Assembly: GCA_903854805.1 (NCBI GenBank)
Contig: CAINXK010000618.1
Location: 1-14,325, forward strand
Length of the DNA: 14,325 nt
Source: an uncultured Anaerolineae bacterium
Lineage (GTDB): Bacteria > Chloroflexota > Anaerolineae > Anaerolineales > Villigracilaceae
Direction of reading: 5' to 3'
Every line of letters begins with the position of its first letter. The first letter of the stretch is position 1. The notes under the pieces were generated by a model. The model searched no databases, was not told the origin of the DNA, and saw only the letters and a program-made list of their open reading frames with translations. Shown piece by piece: positions 5,955-13,883 of the stretch. The position numbers and the translations under genes are program-made.

Positions 5955-8900
5955 ATGGGAAAATTAATTCTCGCCAACCGCTTTGAAATCGATGATCTGG
6001 AAAAAGATCTGCTTGGTCGGGGCGGGATGGGGGTCGTTTACCGCTCCCTGGATACGCAGACCGGTGAAACGGTGGCGGTCAAGGCGCTCAACGCCGATGT
6101 GCTGGCAGATGAACCCAGCACGCTCGAGCGCTTCCGGCGTGAAGGCGAGGCGTTGCGTAAACTTAACCACCCCAATATTGTTAAATATATCGCTGCCCTT
6201 GAATCGAACGGGCAGCATTATCTGGTCATGGAATATATCGACGGCGGCAGTCTGCAAGATTTGCTGGCCACACAGGGGCACCTTTCCAACCAGCGGGCCA
6301 TCGAAATCGGTCTCGATCTGGCAGATGCGCTGGTCAGCGCCCACCACCTGGGGATTATCTACCGTGATCTCAAGCCGGCCAATGTGCTGCTGGCAAAAGA
6401 TGGCATACCGCGTTTGACCGATTTTGGCATAATCCAACTGGCGGATAGCTCGCCGCTGACCAAAACAGGGTTGATGGTAGGCACAGTCAATTATCTCAGT
6501 CCTGAAGCGATCAACAGCGAGACTCTGGATTTCAGGGCGGATATTTGGGCTTTTGGCGTGCTGTTGTTCGAAATGTTGACCGGGCAGCTGCCTTTTACCG
6601 GCAAGAACCTCACCGCCCGGATCACCGCGATCCTCAACCAGGCCACACCAGATATTTCTCAATACAATCCCGATATTCCCAAACCAATCGCGGATCTTAT
6701 TTATGGGTTGTTGGAAAAAGATCGTAACCAACGCATCCCGAGCATGCGGCAGGTGGGGGCTGAACTGGAATCCATCCTGATGGGTTTACAAGGTCTTCCA
6801 ACTTCCACTGAAAGTCGTTTTAAAACTTCCATACCATCCAACCGAAATACCAGGCCTACTCTTCCCACTGGCACCGTTACGTTTCTTTTCACAGATATTG
6901 AAGGCAGCACAAAGCTGGCGCAGCAATATCCTGAAGCCATGCCTGATTTGCTCGCCCGACACAATGAGCTATTGAATCAAGCGGTTGAATCCCACAACGG
7001 ATTTGTTTTTCAAGTTGTGGGTGATTCGTTTGCTGTCTCATTTCACAGCGCCAATGACGCATTGAATGCCGCATTGCAAGCACAGCGAAACCTTCATCAG
7101 GAAAACTGGAATTCTGCTCCCATCAAAGTGCGCATGGGCATCCATACCGGTACGGCGCAACTGCAAATTGAATCAAGAGATACTCCCTATTCAGGCTATG
7201 CTGCCTTGGCAATGACCCAGCGCATTATGTCCGCCGGGCATGGCGAGCAGATCCTGATCTCAAGTGCAGCAGAGAATTTATTACGGGGTCAATTGCCAAA
7301 GGATGCAGCACTGATTGACCTAGGTGAAAAGAATCTGAAAGATATTCTTCTGCCAGAACGCATCTATCAATTGCATGTTCCAGACCTGCCTTCTGATTTT
7401 GCGTCGTTGAACACGTATGAAAAGATCAGGCATAATCTGCCTTTGCAGCTGACAACCTTCATCGGCCGCGAAAAGGAAGTGGAACAGGTCAAGAAACGGC
7501 TTGAGAAGTACCCCCTTGTGACGCTGACCGGTTCAGGCGGCATTGGCAAGACGCGGCTTTCGATTCAAGTTGCTTCGGAATTACTGAATGAATACCCAAC
7601 CGGTGTCTGGCTGGTGGAACTTGCCTCGCTGACCGACCCAGCTCTCGTGACGCAATCTGTGTGTGCCGCGTTAGGCGTTAAGCCTGAAGGCGGTGCGTCT
7701 GCGCTCGATGCGTTGATCAATTACCTGCACGAGAAGAAAATTTTATTGGTGGTGGATAACTGCGAGCATCTCATCGACGCCTGCGCGCAGCTCTGCGATG
7801 AACTCTTACACACGTGCCCCAATCTGCGGATCATTGCCAGCAGCCGTGAAGCCCTGGGGATCGATGGCGAAAATGCCTATCGCGTGCCGTCGCTTTCGCT
7901 GCCTGATCCAAAAAGCGGATTGCATGTCATTGAAGAAGCGGAAGCGGTCAAATTATTCAAAGAACGCGCCACAACAATATTGCCAGAGTTTGAACTGACC
8001 GAAGCCAACGCGCCTGCCATCGCGCAGATCTGCCAACGGCTGGATGGCATTGCCCTGGCGATTGAGCTTGCCGCATCGCGTGTGAAAATGTTGAAAGTGG
8101 AACAGATCGCGACACGGCTGGATGATGCGTTTCGATTGCTCACAGGCGGCAGCCGTACCGCCTTGCCGCGCCAGCAAACGTTAAGGGCATTGATTGATTG
8201 GAGTTACAACTTGCTTCCTGATGAAGAGCGGACGATCCTGCGGCGGCTCTCGGTCTTTATGGGCGGCTGGACTCTCGAAGCAGCGGAAGCCATCTGCGGA
8301 AACGCCGATGCGCTTGACCTGCTCACCCATCTTGTTGATAAATCCCTCGTCTCGGTTGACCTCGAACATGGCGACGAGCCGCACTATTACCTGCTGGAGA
8401 CCGTGCGCCAATATGCGCGCGAGAAACTGGTGGAAATTGAAGACCCAGCCCGTTTGCGGGATGTTCACCTGGATTATTTTCTTAAACTCGCGGAACGCAT
8501 CGCGCCCGAGTTGTATCGCCGCAAGATGCCAGACTGGCTGGACTTTCTGGAAGTGGAATACCCCAATTTTCACGCCGCATTGGAATGGGCGCAGGAAGGG
8601 GATGTTGAAGCAGGGTTGCGCGTTTGCAATGCATTGTTCCGTTTTTGGGAAAACCGTGGCGATTATCGACAAGAAGGACTGAACTGGTTTGAGAAATTCC
8701 TGGCGGTTAGCACAGCCAGCCCCACTGCAATTCGCGCCTGGGCACTTTTTCATGCAGCAGTAGTGTCATGGGCAATTGATTATTTAGCCCCGAAACCTAA
8801 AAAGAAGCAATGGCTTGAGGAAAGCTTGCCTTTAGCGCGTGAAATTGGCGACCATGCCTGTATTGCAAGAATACTCGGTGAGATTGGCTTTGATGAATTA

Positions 8901-9869
8901 TTTAATGAAAACTATGATACGAGCCATGCACTGCTAAAAGAGAGCATCGCCGAAGCCCATTTGGTGAATGATGAGTTTGCTATTGGCAAAGCAATCTTCA
9001 ATCTTGGGTATTTGGCTGAACGTCAGGCAGATTATGAAACGGCTCGCCCGCTCGTCGAAGAAAGTTTGATAATTTTCAAAAAAATGGGCGAACTCACGGA
9101 GTGGCACTGGAGTTTAACCTCCCTTGGATTTATATGTGCAAACCAGGGTGACTGGAACGCGGCTCGAGAATATTTAGAACAAGCCCTGGCCGTTATTCAG
9201 GAAGCGCGAGATCGTTTGCATATCTCCATTTGTCTTGCCAATTTCGGAAATTTAATACTGGGCAGAGGCGACTTTGATGATGCGCTTATCCTGTTTGATC
9301 AGTGTCAAAAATTAATTCAGGACACGCCAGATGACCGTGCTCTCGGTTGGGCTTTTTCGGGCATCGGAACTATTGCACTGTTTCAAGGGAATTATGATAA
9401 AGCGATAACTTACTTTGAGAAAACCATCGCCAGAGATAAATACGATGCAAGTAAAGCGAATGGTTATTTGGGGTTGGCAGATGCAGAACGTCTGAGAAAT
9501 CATTTAACGGATGCCAAGCGCTACCTTTTTATCACCTTGAATTTTCTAAAAAATATGAAGGATCATCAGTTGTGGGGTGATGTCTCTTCTCGCTGGCTGT
9601 GGGCTGACTCGATTGCTGTTGCCGCCTATTTTGCACTTGGGCAACACAAAACCAAACAGGCAGCAGTCTTATTCGGTTGGGCGATTGGCTGGCGAAAATT
9701 AAAGAATCTCATCCTGGCGCCTGTTTACCAGGCCGAATTAGACCGCTATTTGGCGCAGGCGCGCGAACAACTGACCCAGGCCGAGTTCAACACGGCATCG
9801 GAAGATGGGCAATCCATGAACCAGGAGCAGATCCTGGCGTTTGCAGAGCGGGTTATATCTGAAGTGTAG
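5955..9869 (+). CDS. Ser/Thr kinase - class III cyclase-like - STAND ATPase - TPR protein (paralogue 1)
   Basis: A 1304-residue multidomain signalling protein with no signal peptide or membrane helix, so probably cytosolic. Kinase (about 8-275): G-loop LGRGGMGVVY (20-29), K43, E63, catalytic YRDLKPAN (136-143, with Tyr replacing the usual His), DFG 156-158, activation-loop TKT (169-171) and SPE 182-184. Cyclase fold (about 303-440): metal aspartates D314 (FTDIEGST) and D357 (VVGD) and R423 kept, but Q353, P411 and A419 stand where adenylyl cyclases have Lys, Asp and Asn. STAND/NB-ARC ATPase (about 495-830): Walker A GSGGIGKT (526-533), Walker B LLVVDN (597-602) and ASSREAL (628-634), followed by a winged-helix region around LSVFMGGWTLEAAEAI. 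TPR-like repeats run from about 860 to 1250, for example YETARPLVEESLIIF. ATG 5955 is only 4 nt after the transporter stop and has no strong ribosome-binding site, suggesting translational coupling. Confidence 0.92.
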   Translation: MGKLILANRFEIDDLEKDLLGRGGMGVVYRSLDTQTGETVAVKALNADVLADEPSTLERFRREGEALRKLNHPNIVKYIAALESNGQHYLVMEYIDGGSLQDLLATQGHLSNQRAIEIGLDLADALVSAHHLGIIYRDLKPANVLLAKDGIPRLTDFGIIQLADSSPLTKTGLMVGTVNYLSPEAINSETLDFRADIWAFGVLLFEMLTGQLPFTGKNLTARITAILNQATPDISQYNPDIPKPIADLIYGLLEKDRNQRIPSMRQVGAELESILMGLQGLPTSTESRFKTSIPSNRNTRPTLPTGTVTFLFTDIEGSTKLAQQYPEAMPDLLARHNELLNQAVESHNGFVFQVVGDSFAVSFHSANDALNAALQAQRNLHQENWNSAPIKVRMGIHTGTAQLQIESRDTPYSGYAALAMTQRIMSAGHGEQILISSAAENLLRGQLPKDAALIDLGEKNLKDILLPERIYQLHVPDLPSDFASLNTYEKIRHNLPLQLTTFIGREKEVEQVKKRLEKYPLVTLTGSGGIGKTRLSIQVASELLNEYPTGVWLVELASLTDPALVTQSVCAALGVKPEGGASALDALINYLHEKKILLVVDNCEHLIDACAQLCDELLHTCPNLRIIASSREALGIDGENAYRVPSLSLPDPKSGLHVIEEAEAVKLFKERATTILPEFELTEANAPAIAQICQRLDGIALAIELAASRVKMLKVEQIATRLDDAFRLLTGGSRTALPRQQTLRALIDWSYNLLPDEERTILRRLSVFMGGWTLEAAEAICGNADALDLLTHLVDKSLVSVDLEHGDEPHYYLLETVRQYAREKLVEIEDPARLRDVHLDYFLKLAERIAPELYRRKMPDWLDFLEVEYPNFHAALEWAQEGDVEAGLRVCNALFRFWENRGDYRQEGLNWFEKFLAVSTASPTAIRAWALFHAAVVSWAIDYLAPKPKKKQWLEESLPLAREIGDHACIARILGEIGFDELFNENYDTSHALLKESIAEAHLVNDEFAIGKAIFNLGYLAERQADYETARPLVEESLIIFKKMGELTEWHWSLTSLGFICANQGDWNAAREYLEQALAVIQEARDRLHISICLANFGNLILGRGDFDDALILFDQCQKLIQDTPDDRALGWAFSGIGTIALFQGNYDKAITYFEKTIARDKYDASKANGYLGLADAERLRNHLTDAKRYLFITLNFLKNMKDHQLWGDVSSRWLWADSIAVAAYFALGQHKTKQAAVLFGWAIGWRKLKNLILAPVYQAELDRYLAQAREQLTQAEFNTASEDGQSMNQEQILAFAERVISEV

Positions 9870-9903
9870 CGGTCGAAGAATTTGTGCTGCAGGGAGCGGA
9901 TCA

Positions 9904-9923
9904 ATGATTGGAACCAGGCTCAA
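9904..9923 (+). repeat. 20-bp direct repeat, copy 1 (start of paralogue 2)
   Basis: ATGATTGGAACCAGGCTCAA covers codons 1-6 plus two bases of paralogue 2 and recurs exactly at 13788-13807. Confidence 0.85.
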
Positions 9924-12900
9924 AGAACGCTATCGCATCGAATCCGAACTTGGTCGGGGCGGAATGGGGGCGGTGTATCGCACCAGTGATACCCAGACCG
10001 GGGAAATCGTCGCGGTCAAGGCACTCAACCCGGAAGTCCTGGCCCGCGACCCCGGCATGCTTGAACGCTTCATCCGCGAGGGCGAAGCGCTGCGCCGGCT
10101 CAACCATCCCAACATCGTGCGCATGATCGCGGCGGTCGAAGATCATGGACAGCATTATCTCGTCATGGAGTTTGTCGAAGGCGGCAGTTTGCATGCGCTG
10201 CTGGCCTCCCGCAAGAACCTGCCCGCCAGCGAGGTGATCAGGATCGCGCTGGAAGTTTCAGATGCGCTCAGCCGCGCGCATCACCTGGGCATCATCCATC
10301 GTGACTTGAAACCCGCCAATGTCCTGATCGCCAAAGATGGCACACCGCGCCTGGCCGATTTTGGCATTGCCCATCTTGAAAACGACCAGCATTTGACGCA
10401 GACCGGCGTGCTGGTGGGGACGGTGGATTATGTCAGCCCGGAAGTCTGCCAGGGCGAACGGCCCGACGAACGCAATGACATCTGGGCCTTTGGCGTAATG
10501 TTGTTTGAAATGCTCAGCGGACGATTGCCTTTTGTAGGGAGCACGCTCACCGCTCGTCTGACCGCCATCCTGACCCAGCCGGTCCCCAACCTGGCGCAGC
10601 TGGCCCCCGATGTTCCGCCTGCGCTGATCAACCTGGTCAACCGCATGCTGCAAAAAGACCCGCAGCAGCGCATTCCCAGCGTGCGCTTGATCGGCGCGGA
10701 GTTGGAAGCCATGCTAAAGGGCCGCGCGCCGCTCACGCCAGCGCCTGCCGGGCCCGCGGCACGCAATAACCTGCCCAGCGGCACGGTCACTTTCCTATTC
10801 AGCGATATCGAGGGCAGCACAAAAATGGCGCGCGAGTACCCCGAAACCTGGGAAACCACGCGCGCGCGTCACAATGCCTTGCTGCAGAAGGCCATGGATG
10901 ACAATCATGGCCATGTCTTCCAGATCATCGGCGACGCCTTTTGCGTCGCTTTCCATAACGCCAGCGACGCATTGCAAGCGACCGCCCAGGCACAGAACAG
11001 TCTTTTTGTGGAGAACTGGGGTGTGCAGCCCGTTAAATCCAGGATGGGCTTGCACACAGGCAAAGCCGAGATCCAACCGGACGGCCAATATATTGGGTAT
11101 GCCGCGCTCAGCCACATCCAACGCGTCATGTCATGCGCTCACGGCGGGCAGACGCTGCTCTCGCAAGCAGCCCAGGAGATGGTGCGCGACGACCTGCCCG
11201 AAAGCATGCGCCTGCGCGACCTGAAAGAACATCGTCTGAAAGACATTCTCCAACCTGAACACCTTTACCAGCTCGAGATCCCCGGCCTGCCGCAAGATTT
11301 CCCGGCGATGCAATCGCGCAGTGAAACACCAAACAACCTGCCTATCAATTTAAGCAAATTCATCGGGCGGGAGAAAGAGGTCGCGGAAGTGAAACAGGCG
11401 CTGAGCGAGTACCGCCTGGTAACGCTGACAGGCTCAGGCGGTGTGGGCAAGACACGTTTGTCGCTGCAAGTCGCAACAGAGTTACTCACTCAATTCTCCA
11501 ACGGCACGTGGTTCGTGGAACTGGCGCCAGTCACCGATCCCGCTTTGATTCCCCAAACCATCCTCACCGCGGCAGAAATGCAGGCTCAGCCAGGTCGCAG
11601 CGCGTTCGACAGCCTGAGCGATTTCCTGCGTGAGAAGACTGCGCTGCTGGTTTTGGACAACTGCGAACATCTGATCGAAGCCTGCGCCAGACTCGCTGAC
11701 ACACTCTTGAATATCGCGCCAAATTTGAAAATCCTGGCCTCGAGCCGTGAGGCGTTGGGCGTCAAAGGCGAACAGGCCTGGCATGTGCCTTCGCTTTCCG
11801 TTCCGGATTTGAAACATTTACCAGCCACCGAAGGACTTTCGCAATATGAAGCCGTGCGATTATTCATTGACCGCGCTTTGCTGGCGCAGCCGCATTTTGC
11901 GGTGACGGATGAAAATGCCAGGGCTGTCGCGCAGATCTGCGCGCGGCTGGATGGGATTCCGCTGGCGATCGAACTGGCCGCCGCGCGCGTAAAAGTCCTA
12001 AAAGCGGAGCAAATCGCCGATCGCTTGAATGATCGCTTCCGCCTGTTGACGGGCGGCAGTCGCACGGCATTGCCGCGCCAACAAACCTTACGCGCTCTGA
12101 TTGACTGGTCATACGACCTGCTGGCTGACAATGAAAAATTGCTGCTCAGAAGATTGGCGGTCTTCATGGGCGGCTGGACGCTCGAGGCGGCCGAGCAGGT
12201 GGGCAGTGACGGGCAGATCCAGGCCGAGGAGGTTCTGGATTTGCTCATTCACCTGGTGGATAAATCGCTGGTGGTCGTGGATGAACAGCCCGGTCAGTTG
12301 CGCTATCGTATGTTGGAGACCGTGCGCCAGTATGTGCGGGAGAAACTATTGGAATTGGGTGAGAGCGAAAAACTTCACACCCAACACCTGGCATATTTTC
12401 TCGAATTCGCCGAGGAAGCCGAGCCGCATTTGTCCCGTGCGGAGCAGATCGAATGGCTGAATCGACTCGAACTGGATGACGATAACCTGCGCGCAGCGTT
12501 GGACTGGGCGGTGGATGACCCGTACAACCACCATCCAGAAGCCGCATTACGGCTGTGCAATGCGCTCTGGTTCTTCTGGTTTGTTCGTGGGTATCGGTCT
12601 TATGGACAGGAATGTCTGGAAAGAGCATTGTCGAAACCAGGCCAACCGCGAGTCACAATGGCGCGGGGGCGGGCGCTTGGGTACTTTACATTTTTGGCGT
12701 TGATGGTTGGAACAGACAGTCAGGAGCTTGAATTGCTGCTTGAGGAAAGTCTGGAAATTGGCAACGCGATGCGTGACCGGCTGGGCGTGGCTTTCGCTCT
12801 TTATGTCAAAGGCAGGTCTGCGTGGATAGCAAACAATACGGCAGCTGCTAAAACGTTTCTCTCTGAAAGTCTGAACGTATACCGGGAGATAAATAATCAA

Positions 12901-13788
12901 TGGGGGCTGGCTCGCGTGCTTTTTACCTTCGGTCAAATCCATGACTTTTTTGAGAGTGATTACCCAACTGCGCGCCGGTATTATGAGGAGAGCCTGCAAA
13001 TATACCGAGAGATAGGGGAAAGGCGTGGTATGTCTGTTGCCGTCAACAATTTTGGGAACCTGGCTATGAACCAGGGCGATTGGGAAGGGGCACGCTCCTT
13101 ATTCGAACAGAGTCTATCCATGTCACGCGAATTAGGCGACAAGAATGGTATTTGCATAGGGATGACAGGTATAAGCATGACCCTGCTCGCCCAAGGAATT
13201 GACCACTTCTCTGAAAAGTCGCTTGAAGAATTGCTCGCTGAAATCCTATCAATTGAGCGGGAATTGGGAGATAAGGGTGCTATTGCCGAAACACTGGTTG
13301 ATATAGGGCGCGTGGCTCGTTTCCAAAATAACTATGCGGAAGCGCTAAAATTGCATACCGAAAATTTAACGTATGCGCGGGAGATTAATAATAAGTGGCT
13401 GATCGCTCAGATTCTTCTGCCGCTGGGAGAATTGGCGCGGCTTGAAAACAATTATGCCGCCGCACATTCATACTTACTTGAAGCACTGTCGCTAGAGAAA
13501 GAGATTAATGACCGACGCGCCATTGTCTGCTCATTTGAAGAGTTCGCCGCCCTTGGCGCAGCGCAAGGGCAGGCAAAACGCTCCGCCATATTGTTTGGCG
13601 CGGCAGAGACCTTGCGCACAGCAATTCATGTTGTTCTGCTTCCTATAGAACGTGTGGAGGTTGAGAAAAACATTGCCGCCGCCCGCGCGCAACTGGATGA
13701 GACGACATTTAACGCGGCCTGGGCGGAAGGTCGCGCCATGTCGATGGAGCAGGCCATAGAATTCGCCTTGCAAGGAACTGACCAATGA
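9904..13788 (+). CDS. Ser/Thr kinase - class III cyclase-like - STAND ATPase - TPR protein (paralogue 2)
   Basis: A 1294-residue paralogue of the preceding gene, 34 bp downstream. ATG 9904 is chosen for AGGGAG at 9891-9896; the frame is open back to 9841 inside the previous gene. Kinase (about 6-272): G-loop LGRGGMGAVY (16-25), K39, E59, canonical HRDLKPAN (132-139), DFG 152-154, and activation loop TQT (165-167) as in mycobacterial PknB. Cyclase fold (about 290-425): D301 (SDIEGST), D344 (IIGD) and R407 kept; Q340, Q395 and S403 at the expected Lys, Asp and Asn. STAND ATPase (about 480-820): Walker A GSGGVGKT (510-517) and Walker B LLVLDN (581-586). TPR repeats run from about 850 to 1235, for example YPTARRYYEESLQIYREIGE. 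Kinase to winged-helix is close to paralogue 1, with one 26-residue identical block (712-737), while the TPR part is clearly divergent. Both may sense different inputs. Confidence 0.92.
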   Translation: MIGTRLKERYRIESELGRGGMGAVYRTSDTQTGEIVAVKALNPEVLARDPGMLERFIREGEALRRLNHPNIVRMIAAVEDHGQHYLVMEFVEGGSLHALLASRKNLPASEVIRIALEVSDALSRAHHLGIIHRDLKPANVLIAKDGTPRLADFGIAHLENDQHLTQTGVLVGTVDYVSPEVCQGERPDERNDIWAFGVMLFEMLSGRLPFVGSTLTARLTAILTQPVPNLAQLAPDVPPALINLVNRMLQKDPQQRIPSVRLIGAELEAMLKGRAPLTPAPAGPAARNNLPSGTVTFLFSDIEGSTKMAREYPETWETTRARHNALLQKAMDDNHGHVFQIIGDAFCVAFHNASDALQATAQAQNSLFVENWGVQPVKSRMGLHTGKAEIQPDGQYIGYAALSHIQRVMSCAHGGQTLLSQAAQEMVRDDLPESMRLRDLKEHRLKDILQPEHLYQLEIPGLPQDFPAMQSRSETPNNLPINLSKFIGREKEVAEVKQALSEYRLVTLTGSGGVGKTRLSLQVATELLTQFSNGTWFVELAPVTDPALIPQTILTAAEMQAQPGRSAFDSLSDFLREKTALLVLDNCEHLIEACARLADTLLNIAPNLKILASSREALGVKGEQAWHVPSLSVPDLKHLPATEGLSQYEAVRLFIDRALLAQPHFAVTDENARAVAQICARLDGIPLAIELAAARVKVLKAEQIADRLNDRFRLLTGGSRTALPRQQTLRALIDWSYDLLADNEKLLLRRLAVFMGGWTLEAAEQVGSDGQIQAEEVLDLLIHLVDKSLVVVDEQPGQLRYRMLETVRQYVREKLLELGESEKLHTQHLAYFLEFAEEAEPHLSRAEQIEWLNRLELDDDNLRAALDWAVDDPYNHHPEAALRLCNALWFFWFVRGYRSYGQECLERALSKPGQPRVTMARGRALGYFTFLALMVGTDSQELELLLEESLEIGNAMRDRLGVAFALYVKGRSAWIANNTAAAKTFLSESLNVYREINNQWGLARVLFTFGQIHDFFESDYPTARRYYEESLQIYREIGERRGMSVAVNNFGNLAMNQGDWEGARSLFEQSLSMSRELGDKNGICIGMTGISMTLLAQGIDHFSEKSLEELLAEILSIERELGDKGAIAETLVDIGRVARFQNNYAEALKLHTENLTYAREINNKWLIAQILLPLGELARLENNYAAAHSYLLEALSLEKEINDRRAIVCSFEEFAALGAAQGQAKRSAILFGAAETLRTAIHVVLLPIERVEVEKNIAAARAQLDETTFNAAWAEGRAMSMEQAIEFALQGTDQ

Positions 13789-13807
13789 TGATTGGAACCA
13801 GGCTCAA
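13788..13807 (+). repeat. 20-bp direct repeat, copy 2
   Basis: Exact copy of 9904-9923, located right at the 3' end of paralogue 2. The two copies lie 3884 bp apart and flank essentially the whole paralogue 2 gene, so homologous recombination between them would remove it cleanly. Confidence 0.85.
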
Positions 13808-13880
13808 TTCACCCGTTTTCTTGTTCACAATCTCCGAAGTGGGCATGAAATTGACTCAGATGTATCCTCAAACAGAATGA
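13788..13880 (+). pseudogene. 5' relic of a third kinase-family copy (MIGTRL start, then unrelated)
   Basis: An ATG at 13788 overlaps the stop codon of paralogue 2 (TGATG) and opens 30 codons to TGA 13878-13880. The first 20 bases and the residues MIGTRL are identical to the start of paralogue 2. After that the peptide (NSPVFLFTISEVG...) has no kinase features: the G-loop that should begin at residue 16 is missing. The simplest reading is a third tandem copy whose body was deleted, or a recombination scar. The tail after MIGTRL is not recognised. The short ORF could still be translated through coupling to the upstream stop. Confidence 0.55.
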
Positions 13881-13883
13881 TCA

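Noticed and set aside
5964..6731. 255-codon open frame on the - strand inside the kinase domain of paralogue 1
   Set aside because: Shadow of a gene with clear kinase motifs on the + strand; its translation resembles no protein family.
11586..12248. 220-codon - strand frame inside the STAND domain of paralogue 2
   Set aside because: Low-complexity Ser/Ala/Arg translation typical of an antisense shadow frame.
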